NCBI GenBank assembly: GCA_028876395.1
Contig: JAGWRX010000123.1
Coordinates: 1-51,329, forward strand
DNA: 51,329 bases
Origin: Acidobacteriota bacterium
GTDB taxonomy: Bacteria; Acidobacteriota; Terriglobia; Terriglobales; Acidobacteriaceae
Direction: 5' to 3'
The stretch's first letter is position 1, and each line of letters starts with the position of its first letter. Below are positions 1-9,242 of the stretch, one piece after another. A program made the position numbers and the translations under genes. Below the pieces are notes generated by a model, which did not search any database, was not told the DNA's origin, and worked only from the letters and a program-made list of their open reading frames with translations.

Positions 1-91
1 GTGCGCAGCCCATTGCGCGGCCATGTTCCGGCTCGCCTTCGCATTCGCGGCATAGGCCACGCATGTTGCGCCAACGCGCTACCATTTCTGC

Positions 92-3000
92 GTGAGCACA
101 TTCTCGATCCAGGACAACCGTCAACCGCTTGCGCATGAAGGCTTCGCCGCCCACCGCGAACTGGAAGCCCGCCTCAAAGCCACCCTGCGCGGCGACGTCT
201 GTTTCGATCTCGCCTCGCGCGCGCTCTACGCCGCCGACGCCTCCAATTACCGCCAGCTTCCCGTCGGTGTCATCCTGCCCCGCGACGCCGCTTACGTCGA
301 AGCCGCCCTCGCCGCCTGTCGCGCCACCGGAGCCGCCGTGCTCGCCCGCGGCGCCGGCACCAGCCTCGCCGGCCAGTGCGCCAATGTTGCCGTCGTCTTC
401 GACTACTCGCGCTACATGAACGCGCTCACCGCGCTCGACCCCGCCGCCAAGCTCGCCACCGTCCAACCCGGCATCGTCCTCGACCGCCTCCGCGAAGCCG
501 CCGAGCTGCACCACCTCACTTACGCGCCCGATCCGGCCACGCACTCCCGCTGCACCCTCGGCGGCATGATCGGCAACAACAGTTGCGGCGTCCACGGCCT
601 CCTCGGCGGCAAAGTCGTCGATAACGTGCACTCCCTCGACATCGTGCTCTACGACGGCACGCGCATGACCGTCGGCCCCACCAGCCCCGCCGAACTCGAC
701 GCCCTCATCCGCGCCGGCGGCCGCGTGGGAGAAATTTATACCGGCCTGGCCCGCCTGCGCGACCGCTATGCTACACAGATTCAAGAAAAATTCCCACGCA
801 TTCCCCGCCGCGTCTCCGGCTATAACCTCGACGAGCTTTTGCCGGAGAACGGCTTCAACGTTGCCCGCGCGCTGGTCGGCAGTGAGGGCACCTGCGCCGC
901 CATTGTCTCCGCCACGCTCAACCTCACCGCCAGCCCGCCCTTCCGCGTGCTCACCGTGCTTGGTTTCCAAGACCCGTTTCAGGCCGCCGACGCCGTACCG
1001 CTCGCGCTCGATCACAAGCCCATCGGCCTCGAAGGCTTCGACCATCTGCTCGTCGAATTCATGCGCCGCAAGGGCTTGGCACTCAAAGATCTGGAGCAGC
1101 TTCCGCCCGGTGTCGGTTTCCTGTTGGTCGAGATGGGCGCATGGACCGCCGAAGAAGCCCAGGCCAAGGCCGAGGCCGTCGCCCGCGCCTCGCAGGCGTG
1201 GCCGCATCCGCCCGCAGCGCACATCTGCACACCCGCTGAGGCTGCCAGTGTATGGCATGTGCGGGAGTCGGCGCTCGGCGCCATGGTCTTTGTCCCCGGC
1301 GAGCCCGACCGCTGGGAGGGCTGGGAAGACGCAGCCGTGCCGCCCGACCAACTCGGCAACTATCTCCGCAGCATCACCGCCCTCATGGCCGAGTACGGTT
1401 ACCGCAGCCCGATGTATGGCCACTACGGCCAGGGCTGCGTTCACATGCGCATCAACTTCGACTTTCGCTCCGAGCAGGGCCTGCGCAACTTCCGCGAGTT
1501 CCTCGACCGCGCCACCGATATCGTGCTCAGCTTCGGCGGCTCGCTCAGCGGCGAGCACGGCGACGGACAAGCCCGCGCGGCCCTGCTCCCCAAAATGTTC
1601 GGCCCGGAGCTCATGCAGGCCTTCCGCGAGTTCAAGGCTCTCTGGGACCCCGACAACCGCATGAATCCCGGCAAGCTGGTCGATGCCGTGCGCGTCTACG
1701 ATCCGGTGGAGAACCTGCGCCACGGCCTGCCTGTCGAGCCCGGCCACGAGCACGCGCACACGGAGCTCGAAACGCACTTCGTCTTCGCGGCCGACGGTGG
1801 ATCCTTCGAGCGTGCCACCGAGCGCTGCGTGGGCGTGGGAGCATGCCGCAAGGCATCGGGCGGCGTCATGTGCCCCAGCTATCGCGCCACCGGCCAGGAG
1901 CAGCACTCCACCCGCGGCCGCGCCCGCCTGCTCTGGGAGATGCTCGCCGGAGCGCTGCGCGAAGAAGGATTCCAGAGCAAGGCCGTGCATGAAGCGCTCG
2001 ATCTTTGCCTCAGTTGCAAGGCCTGCAAATCCGAGTGTCCCGTGCAGGTGGACATGGCCGCATGGAAAGCGGAGTTCCTGGCGCAGCGCTACAAGGGCCG
2101 CCTGCATCCGCTGCAGCATTACGTCTTCGGCTTTGCTGACAAGCTTGCACGCATGGGCTCGCTCACACCCGCGCTCACCAACGCCCTGCTCACCGGCACC
2201 GTGACCAGCCCGCTCATCAAGCATATGGCAGGCGTAGCGCAGCAGCGCACACTTCCTCATCTGGCCAGCAAGAGCTATCAAAAGCAGAGAGCAGAAGCCG
2301 CGAGCAGTTCCACAACACTCGACCAGAACTACGCCGCATCGCAGGCGCCCGAAGGGCAGTTGGCCCCACCGCAGGTGGCGCAGGTGGCGCAGATGGTGCA
2401 GATGGTGCAGGTGGTGCAGATGGTGCAGGTGGTGGTGCTGTGGCCCGACACGTGGAACAACTACTACCATCCGCAGACACTTGTCGCCGCCGAGAAAGTG
2501 CTTACTGAAGCGGGCTTCCGCGTGGAGACGCCACGTGGCCACATCTGCTGCGGCCGCCCGCTCTACGATTTCGGACTGCTTGACGCGGCACGCATGTATC
2601 TGGGGCGCGTCCTTGAGCGCATGACTCCGCAGATCGATGCGGGCTTGCCGTTCATTTTTCTCGAGCCAAGCTGCGCCAGTGTTTTCAAAGACGAGCTGCT
2701 TGAACTTTTTCCCTACGAACCGCGCGCCAAACGCCTCAGCGCACAGGTGTGGCTCTTCGCCGATTTCCTCGCCGCTCACGCGCAGGAGGCCGTCGCAGGC
2801 AGCCTGCATGGCGCGCACATTCTCGTCCACGGCCACTGCCATCACAAAGCTGTCTTCGGCGGCCCCGCAAGCGAAATCGCCCTGCTGCGCCGCGCGGGTG
2901 CAACAGTCGAGTCCATTCAGGCGGGCTGCTGCGGCATGGCGGGACCGTTCGGTTTTGAGGCGGACAAGTTTGACGTCTCCAAAGCCATCGCGCAGGACGG

Positions 3001-3148
3001 GCTGCTTCCCGCAGTTGAAGCTGCCGGGCCCGCGACAATCGTGGTAGCCGACGGCTTCAGTTGCCGCGAGCAGATTGCCCAGCTCACGCACAAGCAGGCT
3101 GTGCACTTTGCCGAGGTGCTGGCGCGCAACTGCGGTTGTGGAGGGTAA
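92..3148 (+). CDS. FAD-binding and (Fe-S)-binding 2-hydroxyacid dehydrogenase (GlcD-GlpC fusion, YdiJ-like)
   Basis: Predicted flavoprotein of 1018 residues that oxidises a D-2-hydroxyacid (D-lactate, D-2-hydroxyglutarate or glycolate) and passes electrons through iron-sulfur clusters. The N-terminal half has the PCMH-type FAD-binding fold (GAGTSLAGQ near residue 90, GNNSCGVHG near 165) followed by an FAD-oxidase C domain (GEHGDGQAR near 490). The second half resembles GlpC: Cys-rich ferredoxin-like motifs near residues 580 and 640 (CLSCKACKSECP), then CCG-domain motifs HICCGRP, HGHCHH and GCCGMAG near 815, 914 and 945. Domain order and size match the E. coli YdiJ type. The start is GTG at 92. 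A nine-base repeat array (2372-2434) enlarges the linker just before the CCG domain. Substrate cannot be told from the sequence. Confidence 0.9.
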   Translation: MSTFSIQDNRQPLAHEGFAAHRELEARLKATLRGDVCFDLASRALYAADASNYRQLPVGVILPRDAAYVEAALAACRATGAAVLARGAGTSLAGQCANVAVVFDYSRYMNALTALDPAAKLATVQPGIVLDRLREAAELHHLTYAPDPATHSRCTLGGMIGNNSCGVHGLLGGKVVDNVHSLDIVLYDGTRMTVGPTSPAELDALIRAGGRVGEIYTGLARLRDRYATQIQEKFPRIPRRVSGYNLDELLPENGFNVARALVGSEGTCAAIVSATLNLTASPPFRVLTVLGFQDPFQAADAVPLALDHKPIGLEGFDHLLVEFMRRKGLALKDLEQLPPGVGFLLVEMGAWTAEEAQAKAEAVARASQAWPHPPAAHICTPAEAASVWHVRESALGAMVFVPGEPDRWEGWEDAAVPPDQLGNYLRSITALMAEYGYRSPMYGHYGQGCVHMRINFDFRSEQGLRNFREFLDRATDIVLSFGGSLSGEHGDGQARAALLPKMFGPELMQAFREFKALWDPDNRMNPGKLVDAVRVYDPVENLRHGLPVEPGHEHAHTELETHFVFAADGGSFERATERCVGVGACRKASGGVMCPSYRATGQEQHSTRGRARLLWEMLAGALREEGFQSKAVHEALDLCLSCKACKSECPVQVDMAAWKAEFLAQRYKGRLHPLQHYVFGFADKLARMGSLTPALTNALLTGTVTSPLIKHMAGVAQQRTLPHLASKSYQKQRAEAASSSTTLDQNYAASQAPEGQLAPPQVAQVAQMVQMVQVVQMVQVVVLWPDTWNNYYHPQTLVAAEKVLTEAGFRVETPRGHICCGRPLYDFGLLDAARMYLGRVLERMTPQIDAGLPFIFLEPSCASVFKDELLELFPYEPRAKRLSAQVWLFADFLAAHAQEAVAGSLHGAHILVHGHCHHKAVFGGPASEIALLRRAGATVESIQAGCCGMAGPFGFEADKFDVSKAIAQDGLLPAVEAAGPATIVVADGFSCREQIAQLTHKQAVHFAEVLARNCGCGG
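2372..2434 (+). repeat. In-frame 9-bp tandem repeat (7 units) inside the dehydrogenase gene
   Basis: Seven consecutive nine-base units of the form CAG-(G/A)TG-G(C/T)G, coding for the tripeptides QVA, QVA, QMV, QMV, QVV, QMV, QVV. The array starts on a codon boundary, so gain or loss of a unit keeps the frame. It lies in the linker directly before the conserved VVLWPDTW strand of the C-terminal domain. Confidence 0.9.
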
Positions 3149-3219
3149 GCGCGATAGCAGTGATCGCATCGTTGTAACCGTTTGCGCGTGCCCGCCGTGC
3201 CGATTTACGATGCGGGTCT

Positions 3220-4872
3220 ATGAAGAATCCGCTTCGTTGTCTGTCTCTGTTTCTCGTATTGGCCGCTCCGCTTGCATTTGCGCAAGCCCCGGCGCAGACG
3301 GCCGCGCCGAGTGCAGACCCGCTGGCGCCCACGCTGGGCGCCAAGTCCGCTGCAGAAATTGACCGCGAGTGGCAGCAGTCCGTCAGCAGGTACGACGCCG
3401 AGCGCAACCGCCTGTTGGCTGAGGCGGAGAAGCAAGCCAACGACGGCCCCTTCCGTCCCGACTGGGTTTCGCTGATGAAGTACCAGCAGCCGCAATGGTA
3501 CAAGGATGCCAAGTTCGGCATCTTCATTCACTGGGGCGTCTATTCCGTGCCCGCGGCGGAGAACGAGTGGTATCCGCGCAACATGTACCGGCCCAGCGAC
3601 GGCGCCTACAAGAACTTCCATGAGCACTTTGCCAATGGCGATCCCGCGCGCGGTTACAAGGATCTGATTCCTCTGTTTCGCGCCGAGCGCTTTGATGCCG
3701 CCGCATGGGCAAAGCTATTCAAGGAATCAGGCGCGCAATACGTGGTTCCCGTGGCCGAGCACCACGACGGCTTCTCGATGTATGACTCCGGCCTCAGCGA
3801 TTGGACCGTCGTCAAGATGGGTCCCAAACGCGACACACTCGGCGAACTGGCAAAGGCGATTCGCGCCGAGGGACTGCACTTCGGGCTCAGCTCGCACCGC
3901 GCTGAGCACAACTTCTTCTATGACGGCGGCCGCGCGATTCACTCCGACGTGAATGACCCGAAGTACGCGTCGCTCTACGGCCCCGCCCATCAGTGGATCA
4001 GCGAGTCGGGCGGCCTGACCAATGACTGGACCTACGTGAGCCCAGCGTGGACGCGCGACTGGCTGGCCCGCGACACCGAGTTGGTGGAAAAGTATCATCC
4101 TGAGGTCGTCTACTTCGACTGGTGGATTGGCCAGCCCAGCTTCCGCAACACCGTCGCGGAGTTCGCGGCTTTCTATTACAACTACGCCGCGGCCCACGGC
4201 TACACCGGCGTCATCGACTTCAAGGACTATTCGCTGAACTGGAAGGCCGGGGTGCGCGATTTCGAGCGCGGCCAGCAGGACCACATCGTCGCGGACCACT
4301 GGCAGACGGATACTTCCATCAGCAATGCCAGCTGGGGATACATCGAGCACGACACCTTCAAGTCCCCGGAATTCCTTGTCCATCAGCTCGTGGACATCGT
4401 GAGCAAGAACGGAAATCTGCTGCTCAACTTCGGCCCGCGCTCTGACGGCACGATTCCCGATGAGGTGCAGTCGACGCTCCGGGAGATGGGCGCATGGCTC
4501 AAGGTGAATGGCGAAGCCATCTACGCGACCACGCCGTGGAAGACCTTCGGTGAGGGGCCGACGCAGGTGAAGGCCGGCGCGTTTCACGATACAGATACCA
4601 AGCCCTACACGGCGGAGGATTTCCGCTTCACCGCCAAAGGCAGCGTGGTCTACGCCATCGGCATGGCCTGTCCAAAAGACGGCAAAGGCGTAATCCATTC
4701 GCTGGGCTGGGCGCATGAGGGCAGCACGCTGCCCATCGCCTCAGTGCAGATGTTGGGTTCGGCAGGGAAGGTCACCTGGACGCAGGGCGCCGACGCGCTT
4801 GAGGTTACGCTGCCTGCGGACGCCGCCTGCAAGTACGCCTATGTGCTCAAGCTGACGCCAGCGGCAAAATAA
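3220..4872 (+). CDS. Secreted alpha-L-fucosidase, GH29
   Basis: A 550-residue glycoside hydrolase family 29 enzyme, predicted to release L-fucose from fucosylated glycans in the periplasm or outside the cell. It has a clear Sec signal peptide (MKNPLRCLSLFLVLAAPLAFA, cleavage near residue 22). GH29 marks include GIFIHWGVYSVPA near residue 103, the HHDGF loop near 182 and YFDWWIGQ near 298, whose Asp is the expected nucleophile. A C-terminal beta-sandwich follows (about 430-550). The gene lies 71 nt after the dehydrogenase gene, on the same strand. Family assignment is firm; glycan specificity is inferred. Confidence 0.93.
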   Translation: MKNPLRCLSLFLVLAAPLAFAQAPAQTAAPSADPLAPTLGAKSAAEIDREWQQSVSRYDAERNRLLAEAEKQANDGPFRPDWVSLMKYQQPQWYKDAKFGIFIHWGVYSVPAAENEWYPRNMYRPSDGAYKNFHEHFANGDPARGYKDLIPLFRAERFDAAAWAKLFKESGAQYVVPVAEHHDGFSMYDSGLSDWTVVKMGPKRDTLGELAKAIRAEGLHFGLSSHRAEHNFFYDGGRAIHSDVNDPKYASLYGPAHQWISESGGLTNDWTYVSPAWTRDWLARDTELVEKYHPEVVYFDWWIGQPSFRNTVAEFAAFYYNYAAAHGYTGVIDFKDYSLNWKAGVRDFERGQQDHIVADHWQTDTSISNASWGYIEHDTFKSPEFLVHQLVDIVSKNGNLLLNFGPRSDGTIPDEVQSTLREMGAWLKVNGEAIYATTPWKTFGEGPTQVKAGAFHDTDTKPYTAEDFRFTAKGSVVYAIGMACPKDGKGVIHSLGWAHEGSTLPIASVQMLGSAGKVTWTQGADALEVTLPADAACKYAYVLKLTPAAK

Positions 4873-5015
4873 ATACGCAGCCCGCTTACCACCACGCGTG
4901 CAACCCGTCCAACTTCGAGACGCGAATCCGGCTCTGCCGGTATCGCGCATTCACACCGGTCGCACGCTGCGCTCCTGTTGCCTCGGTTTTCAATTCACGA
5001 TCTTGAGGTGATTGG

Positions 5016-5606
5016 ATGCTTCGGAAGTTCTTCTTTTTGCTCCTGACCATCTTCGCGGTGGCTGCCCCGGCCAGTCTTCTGGCACAAGCCGTACCGGCCC
5101 GCCGCAGTACGCTGAACTATGAGCTCTACGGCGGCTACTCCTATGTATTTCGCCCGTATGACCACACGCAGGACTTTCCCGTCAGCGGCGGCATGAACGG
5201 CTGGGAAGCCTCGCTGCGCGTGCCGTTCCCCATTTTCGGCTCCTGGCTCGGCATCAAGGGCGACGTGTCGGGCAGCTATCGCAATGACGCGCCCAACTTC
5301 AATCCGCATGCATATTTCTTTCTGCTCGGGCCGCAGGTCTCAGCGCATCTGGGCAGGTCTACGGTTTTTGTGCATGGGCTGGTGGGCAGCTCGCATCTCA
5401 ATGACACGGCCATTCCCAGCCTCAAGTCCAACTCAACATTCGCGGCAGCCGTGGGCGGCGGACTCGATTACGGACTCTCGCGCGCCCTGGCGTGGCGCCT
5501 GCAGGCCGACTACTACAACACCAACTTCCAATCGACCGACAATCAGATTCATCAGATTGTGAACTCCAACGGGCGCGTGTCCACCGGGCTCGTGCTGCGC
5601 TTCTGA
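5016..5606 (+). CDS. Small outer-membrane beta-barrel protein
   Basis: Exported protein of 196 residues with signal peptide MLRKFFFLLLTIFAVAAPASLLAQA. The mature part alternates polar and aromatic residues in strands (YGGYSYVF, AYFFLLGPQVSAH, GGGLDYGL, WRLQADYYN) and ends in GLVLRF. A terminal Phe in a last amphipathic strand is the usual signal for the BAM assembly machine. Length fits an eight-stranded OmpA-like or Opa-like barrel. It sits between the GH29 and GH32 genes, so a role in sugar uptake is possible but not shown. Confidence 0.75.
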   Translation: MLRKFFFLLLTIFAVAAPASLLAQAVPARRSTLNYELYGGYSYVFRPYDHTQDFPVSGGMNGWEASLRVPFPIFGSWLGIKGDVSGSYRNDAPNFNPHAYFFLLGPQVSAHLGRSTVFVHGLVGSSHLNDTAIPSLKSNSTFAAAVGGGLDYGLSRALAWRLQADYYNTNFQSTDNQIHQIVNSNGRVSTGLVLRF

Positions 5607-5664
5607 GGGGGTTGCAGCGCACGACCAGGAACGTGTTTACTGCGGCAGGGCCCGGCGGCTCGCG

Positions 5665-5670
5665 TATAGT
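5665..5670 (+). promoter_or_regulatory. Candidate -10 element (TATAGT) of the GH32 gene
   Basis: TATAGT lies 38 nt before the GH32 start codon. The amidase gene downstream has the same hexamer 36 nt before its start. No convincing -35 box is visible at 16-18 nt spacing, so this is a weak call supported mainly by its recurrence. Confidence 0.35.
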
Positions 5671-5708
5671 GAGCCGTGAGAAGTTCTCCATCCTGGGAGC
5701 CTTGCCGC

Positions 5709-7253
5709 ATGGAAATAGATCGTCGTGTCTTCGGTCGCCGCTCATTTTTGAGAGCCTGCACGCGTGCGGGCATCGCTTCTGCACTTCTGCCAGGCCTGGC
5801 CGGTGAAGGCTGGAGCCTTGCGGATTCTGTTACGCCGGAAACAAGCCACGATCCGGCGCACGACCCGCTGCGACCGCAGTATCACCTTCTGCCGCAGCAC
5901 AACTGGATGAATGATCCCAACGGGCCCATCTGGTGGAAAGGGAAGTATCACCTCTTCTACCAGCTCAATCCGCATGCCGCCGTGTGGGGAGACATGCACT
6001 GGGGCCATGCAGTCAGCACGGACATGGTGCACTGGCATCATGAGCCCATCGCGCTCGCGCCCACGCCCGGCGGACCCGACAGTGAAGGCTGCTTCAGCGG
6101 ATCGGCGGTCGTCTACAAAGGCGTGCCCACGGTGATTTATACCGGCGTCCAAAACGCTCCGCCGCAGAACGTCACGCTGCACGACGCAGCCAACAAGCTG
6201 CGCGAAACGCAGATGCTCGCCACCGCTGCAGACGACAACCTGCTGCGCTGGAAGAAACTTGATGCGCCTGTCATCGCCGCGCCCCCTGCAGGAATGGCCG
6301 TGACCGGCTTCCGCGATCCCTGCCCGTGGCAGGAGGCAGATGGCTGGTATCTCGGGGTCGGCTCGGGCGAGCGCGGTAAGGGCGGATGCGTGCTGCTTTA
6401 CCGCTCGCAGGATCTTCGGCACTGGGAGTATCTGCACCCTCTCGCGCAGGGCAAGCCCACTGGCAGCAGCGCGAATGACCCGGTAGACAGCGGCGACATG
6501 TGGGAGTGCCCGGACTTCTTTGAGGTCGATGGCCGCCACTGCCTGCTTTACTCCACCGAGCGCAAGGTCTACTGGACAACCGGCGACTACGATGTACGCG
6601 AGCACCGCTATACGCCCACGCGCCAGGGCATTCTGGACTACGGCGCCTACTATGCGCCCAAGAGCTTTCTCGCTCCCGACGGCCGCCGCATCCTGTGGGG
6701 CTGGATTCCCGAGCGGCGCCCGGAGGCGGAGTTTTCCTCGGCGGGATGGGCGGGCGCCATGTCTCTGCCGCGCGTGCTCGGAGTGGACGCGGATGGACAG
6801 CTCACGATGAAGGTCGCAGCCGAAGCGGAAAAATTGCGCGGAGCAAGCGTACGGCAGACGCTGAAGAGCGGCACGCATCGGCAGAAGCTGGAGAGCCTCC
6901 GCCAGGAGATTGCCCTGCGTCTCACGCCGCAGACGAAGACCGCAGCGGTTCGTCTGCTGGTGGCTGGCCAACCCGCGTGGCAGATGCAACTCGACCTGGC
7001 CGGACACACGGCGCACTGTGGCGACCGCTCGTTCCCGCTGCCCGCGCTAAAAGCGGATGAGCCCGCAGTGCGGCTTTTCCTCGACGCATCGGTCATTGAG
7101 GCGTTCGCTGGCGCAACGCAGGCCATCACCGGCCGCTGCTACACGGTTCAGTCTGGCCTCACGGAGCTGGAGGTTGCCGTGGATGCAGGTGGCGGCGGTG
7201 AGTTGACACGTTGGCCGCTTGCAGCCATCTCGGAGAACCGGCTCACGGCCTGA
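5709..7253 (+). CDS. Tat-exported GH32 beta-fructosidase (levanase/invertase/inulinase type)
   Basis: Family GH32 enzyme of 514 residues from the ATG at 5709, hydrolysing beta-fructofuranosyl links in sucrose, levan or inulin. All three signature blocks are visible: WMNDPNGP near residue 67 (nucleophile Asp), FRDP near 201 (transition-state Asp) and WECPDFF near 265 (acid/base Glu). The C-terminal beta-sandwich ends with VRLFLDASVIEAFA. The leader GRRSFLRACTRAGIASALL is a twin-arginine signal, so the enzyme should be exported folded. An upstream GTG at 5676 is possible but would bury the twin-arginine motif. The leader closely resembles that of the next gene, an unrelated amidase. Confidence 0.92.
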   Translation: MEIDRRVFGRRSFLRACTRAGIASALLPGLAGEGWSLADSVTPETSHDPAHDPLRPQYHLLPQHNWMNDPNGPIWWKGKYHLFYQLNPHAAVWGDMHWGHAVSTDMVHWHHEPIALAPTPGGPDSEGCFSGSAVVYKGVPTVIYTGVQNAPPQNVTLHDAANKLRETQMLATAADDNLLRWKKLDAPVIAAPPAGMAVTGFRDPCPWQEADGWYLGVGSGERGKGGCVLLYRSQDLRHWEYLHPLAQGKPTGSSANDPVDSGDMWECPDFFEVDGRHCLLYSTERKVYWTTGDYDVREHRYTPTRQGILDYGAYYAPKSFLAPDGRRILWGWIPERRPEAEFSSAGWAGAMSLPRVLGVDADGQLTMKVAAEAEKLRGASVRQTLKSGTHRQKLESLRQEIALRLTPQTKTAAVRLLVAGQPAWQMQLDLAGHTAHCGDRSFPLPALKADEPAVRLFLDASVIEAFAGATQAITGRCYTVQSGLTELEVAVDAGGGGELTRWPLAAISENRLTA

Positions 7254-7266
7254 TGCGAACTTGCTC

Positions 7267-7272
7267 TATAGT
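7267..7272 (+). promoter_or_regulatory. Candidate -10 element (TATAGT) of the amidase gene
   Basis: TATAGT lies 36 nt before the amidase ATG, at nearly the same distance as the TATAGT before the GH32 gene. A matching -35 box is not obvious. Confidence 0.35.
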
Positions 7273-7308
7273 GTCCAAAAGCACATCTCCTGCCGCAAAG
7301 GAAGGCAC

Positions 7309-9219
7309 ATGACACTGGATCGTCGAGGCTTTCTCGCCGCCTGCAGCCGCGCTGGCATTGCATCTCCGCTGCTGCCCGGTATTCTCTACACGCTGGCCGC
7401 GCAGGCGCAGGAGGCCGCGGGCACAGATCAGTCCAAGCCGCCCATGATCACCCCGGAAATGATTGACCAGGCCGCAGTGCTGGCCGGTGTGGGTCCATTC
7501 ACAGCCGCGCAGAAGCAAATGATGTTCGATGGACTCATCGACACCAACGGCTCCTGCAAAGCGATACGAAAGCTGAACCTCCCCAATTCTGTCGCGCCCG
7601 CCTTCGTGTTTCATCCTCAGCCTGCGGCGAAATCGCTCCCTGATGCGGACTGTCAGACGCTTCCGGCTCCCTCCGCCCACGAAACCATCGGCATCGATTC
7701 CGTTGGTGGTGCTTCTGCGGCTCCCGCGCGCATGGAAGACCTTGCCTTTGCCACCGTCTCCGAACTCGGCGCTCTTCTGCGCGCCCGCAAAATCACTTCG
7801 CTGGCGATCACGCAGATGTATCTTGCCCGGCTCAAGCGCTACGACCCGCAACTTTACTTCGTCATCACGCTCACTGAGGAGCGCGCGCTGGCGCAGGCCA
7901 AAGCCGCCGATGCGGAGATTGCCGCGGGCAAATATCGCGGGCCACTGCACGGCATTCCCTGGGGCGCAAAGGATCTGCTGGCGGTTAAAGGGTATCCGAC
8001 GACCTGGGGCGCGGGCGGCTTTGAGCATCAGGTCATTGACGAGGACGCCACAGTTGTCCAGCGTCTGGATGCGGCCGGAGCGGTGCTCGTGGCCAAGCTC
8101 ACGCTGGGCGCGCTGGCCATGGGTGATGTGTGGTTTGGCGGGCGCACGCGCAACCCGTGGAATCTGCGGCAGGGGTCGAGCGGCTCATCTGCCGGTCCCG
8201 CGAGCGCCGTGGCGGCGGGCTGCGTGGGCTTCGCCATCGGGTCAGAGACGCTGGGGTCCATCTCCTCGCCCTCCACGCGTTGCGGCGTCACGGGTCTGCG
8301 CCCCACCTTTGGATTTGTGCCGCGCACCGGCGCCATGGCGCTCAGCTGGACGATGGACAAACTGGGGCCCATTGCCCGCTCGGCGGAGGATTGCGCATTG
8401 GTGCTCAGTGCCATCTGCGGCCCGGATGGCAAAGACGCGTCCGTCGCGCCTGCGGCCTTCAACTGGCATGGTGCGGGCGACTGGCGCTCACTGCGCATTG
8501 GTTACTTGAAGAGCGGCTTCGATCCGATTGAACCGCTCGCCTCGCTCAAGCTGCCTGCCGCGCCCGCCGGCGAAACCGCTGAGCAGAAGGTCAAGCGCGA
8601 ACGCGGCAACGAAGAGCGCAGGGCCGCGCACGTCCGCCGCGCCTATGACCAGCGCTACGACGCGGCGGCGCTCGACAAGCTGCGCGCCATGGGCGTGAAC
8701 CCGATTCCGATGGAACTACCCAAGTTGCCCTACGACGCGATGGTTCCGCTGCTCACTGCGGAAGCCGCCGCGGCATTCGACGAGCTGACCATGACGGGCC
8801 GCGATCGCCTGCTCACCGCGCAGGGGCCGGAGGACTGGCCCAACGCCTTCCGCGTCGCGCGCTTCTATCCTGCCGTCGAGTACATCCAGGCCAACCGCGC
8901 CCGCACGCTGGCTGTCGAGCAGGTCTCTGCGCTCTTCCGTCAGGTGGACATCCTTGTAACGCCCACGCTGGGCAACCAGCTTGTGGCGACCAACCTCACC
9001 GGGCATCCCGCGCTGATTGTGCCCAATGGCCTGCGCGGCGCCGACGCACCCAGGCCGCCCGAAATCGACACGGGCGACGAAGACAATATTGGCGGGCCGG
9101 GCACGCCCGTCTCTCTCACGTTTCTTGCCGGGCACTATCAGGATGCGAAGCTGGCCGCCTTTGGCCGCGCCTATCAGCAGGCCACCGGCTTCGACAAGCT
9201 GCACCCGAAGCTCGATTAG
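7309..9219 (+). CDS. Tat-exported amidase-signature family enzyme
   Basis: Hydrolase of 636 residues from the ATG at 7309, which follows AAAGGAAG at good spacing. Amidase-signature (AS) enzymes cleave C-N amide bonds with a Ser-cisSer-Lys triad. The catalytic Lys is in HGIPWGAKDLLAVKG near residue 219 and the Gly/Ser-rich motif RQGSSGSSAGPASAVAAG lies near 288-305. The leader DRRGFLAACSRAGIASPLLPG is twin-arginine, so it acts outside the cytoplasm and is not the GatA subunit of the tRNA amidotransferase. About 110 residues between leader and AS core are unassigned. The gene is followed at 23 nt by an ABC ATPase, so it may act on a peptide or amide that is then imported. Confidence 0.88.
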   Translation: MTLDRRGFLAACSRAGIASPLLPGILYTLAAQAQEAAGTDQSKPPMITPEMIDQAAVLAGVGPFTAAQKQMMFDGLIDTNGSCKAIRKLNLPNSVAPAFVFHPQPAAKSLPDADCQTLPAPSAHETIGIDSVGGASAAPARMEDLAFATVSELGALLRARKITSLAITQMYLARLKRYDPQLYFVITLTEERALAQAKAADAEIAAGKYRGPLHGIPWGAKDLLAVKGYPTTWGAGGFEHQVIDEDATVVQRLDAAGAVLVAKLTLGALAMGDVWFGGRTRNPWNLRQGSSGSSAGPASAVAAGCVGFAIGSETLGSISSPSTRCGVTGLRPTFGFVPRTGAMALSWTMDKLGPIARSAEDCALVLSAICGPDGKDASVAPAAFNWHGAGDWRSLRIGYLKSGFDPIEPLASLKLPAAPAGETAEQKVKRERGNEERRAAHVRRAYDQRYDAAALDKLRAMGVNPIPMELPKLPYDAMVPLLTAEAAAAFDELTMTGRDRLLTAQGPEDWPNAFRVARFYPAVEYIQANRARTLAVEQVSALFRQVDILVTPTLGNQLVATNLTGHPALIVPNGLRGADAPRPPEIDTGDEDNIGGPGTPVSLTFLAGHYQDAKLAAFGRAYQQATGFDKLHPKLD

Positions 9220-9242
9220 CGCCGCCCATGTACCATTTGGGC

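Noticed and set aside
3727-4716. A 329-codon frame opposite the GH29 gene
   Set aside because: Antisense to a firmly identified enzyme and with no ribosome site.
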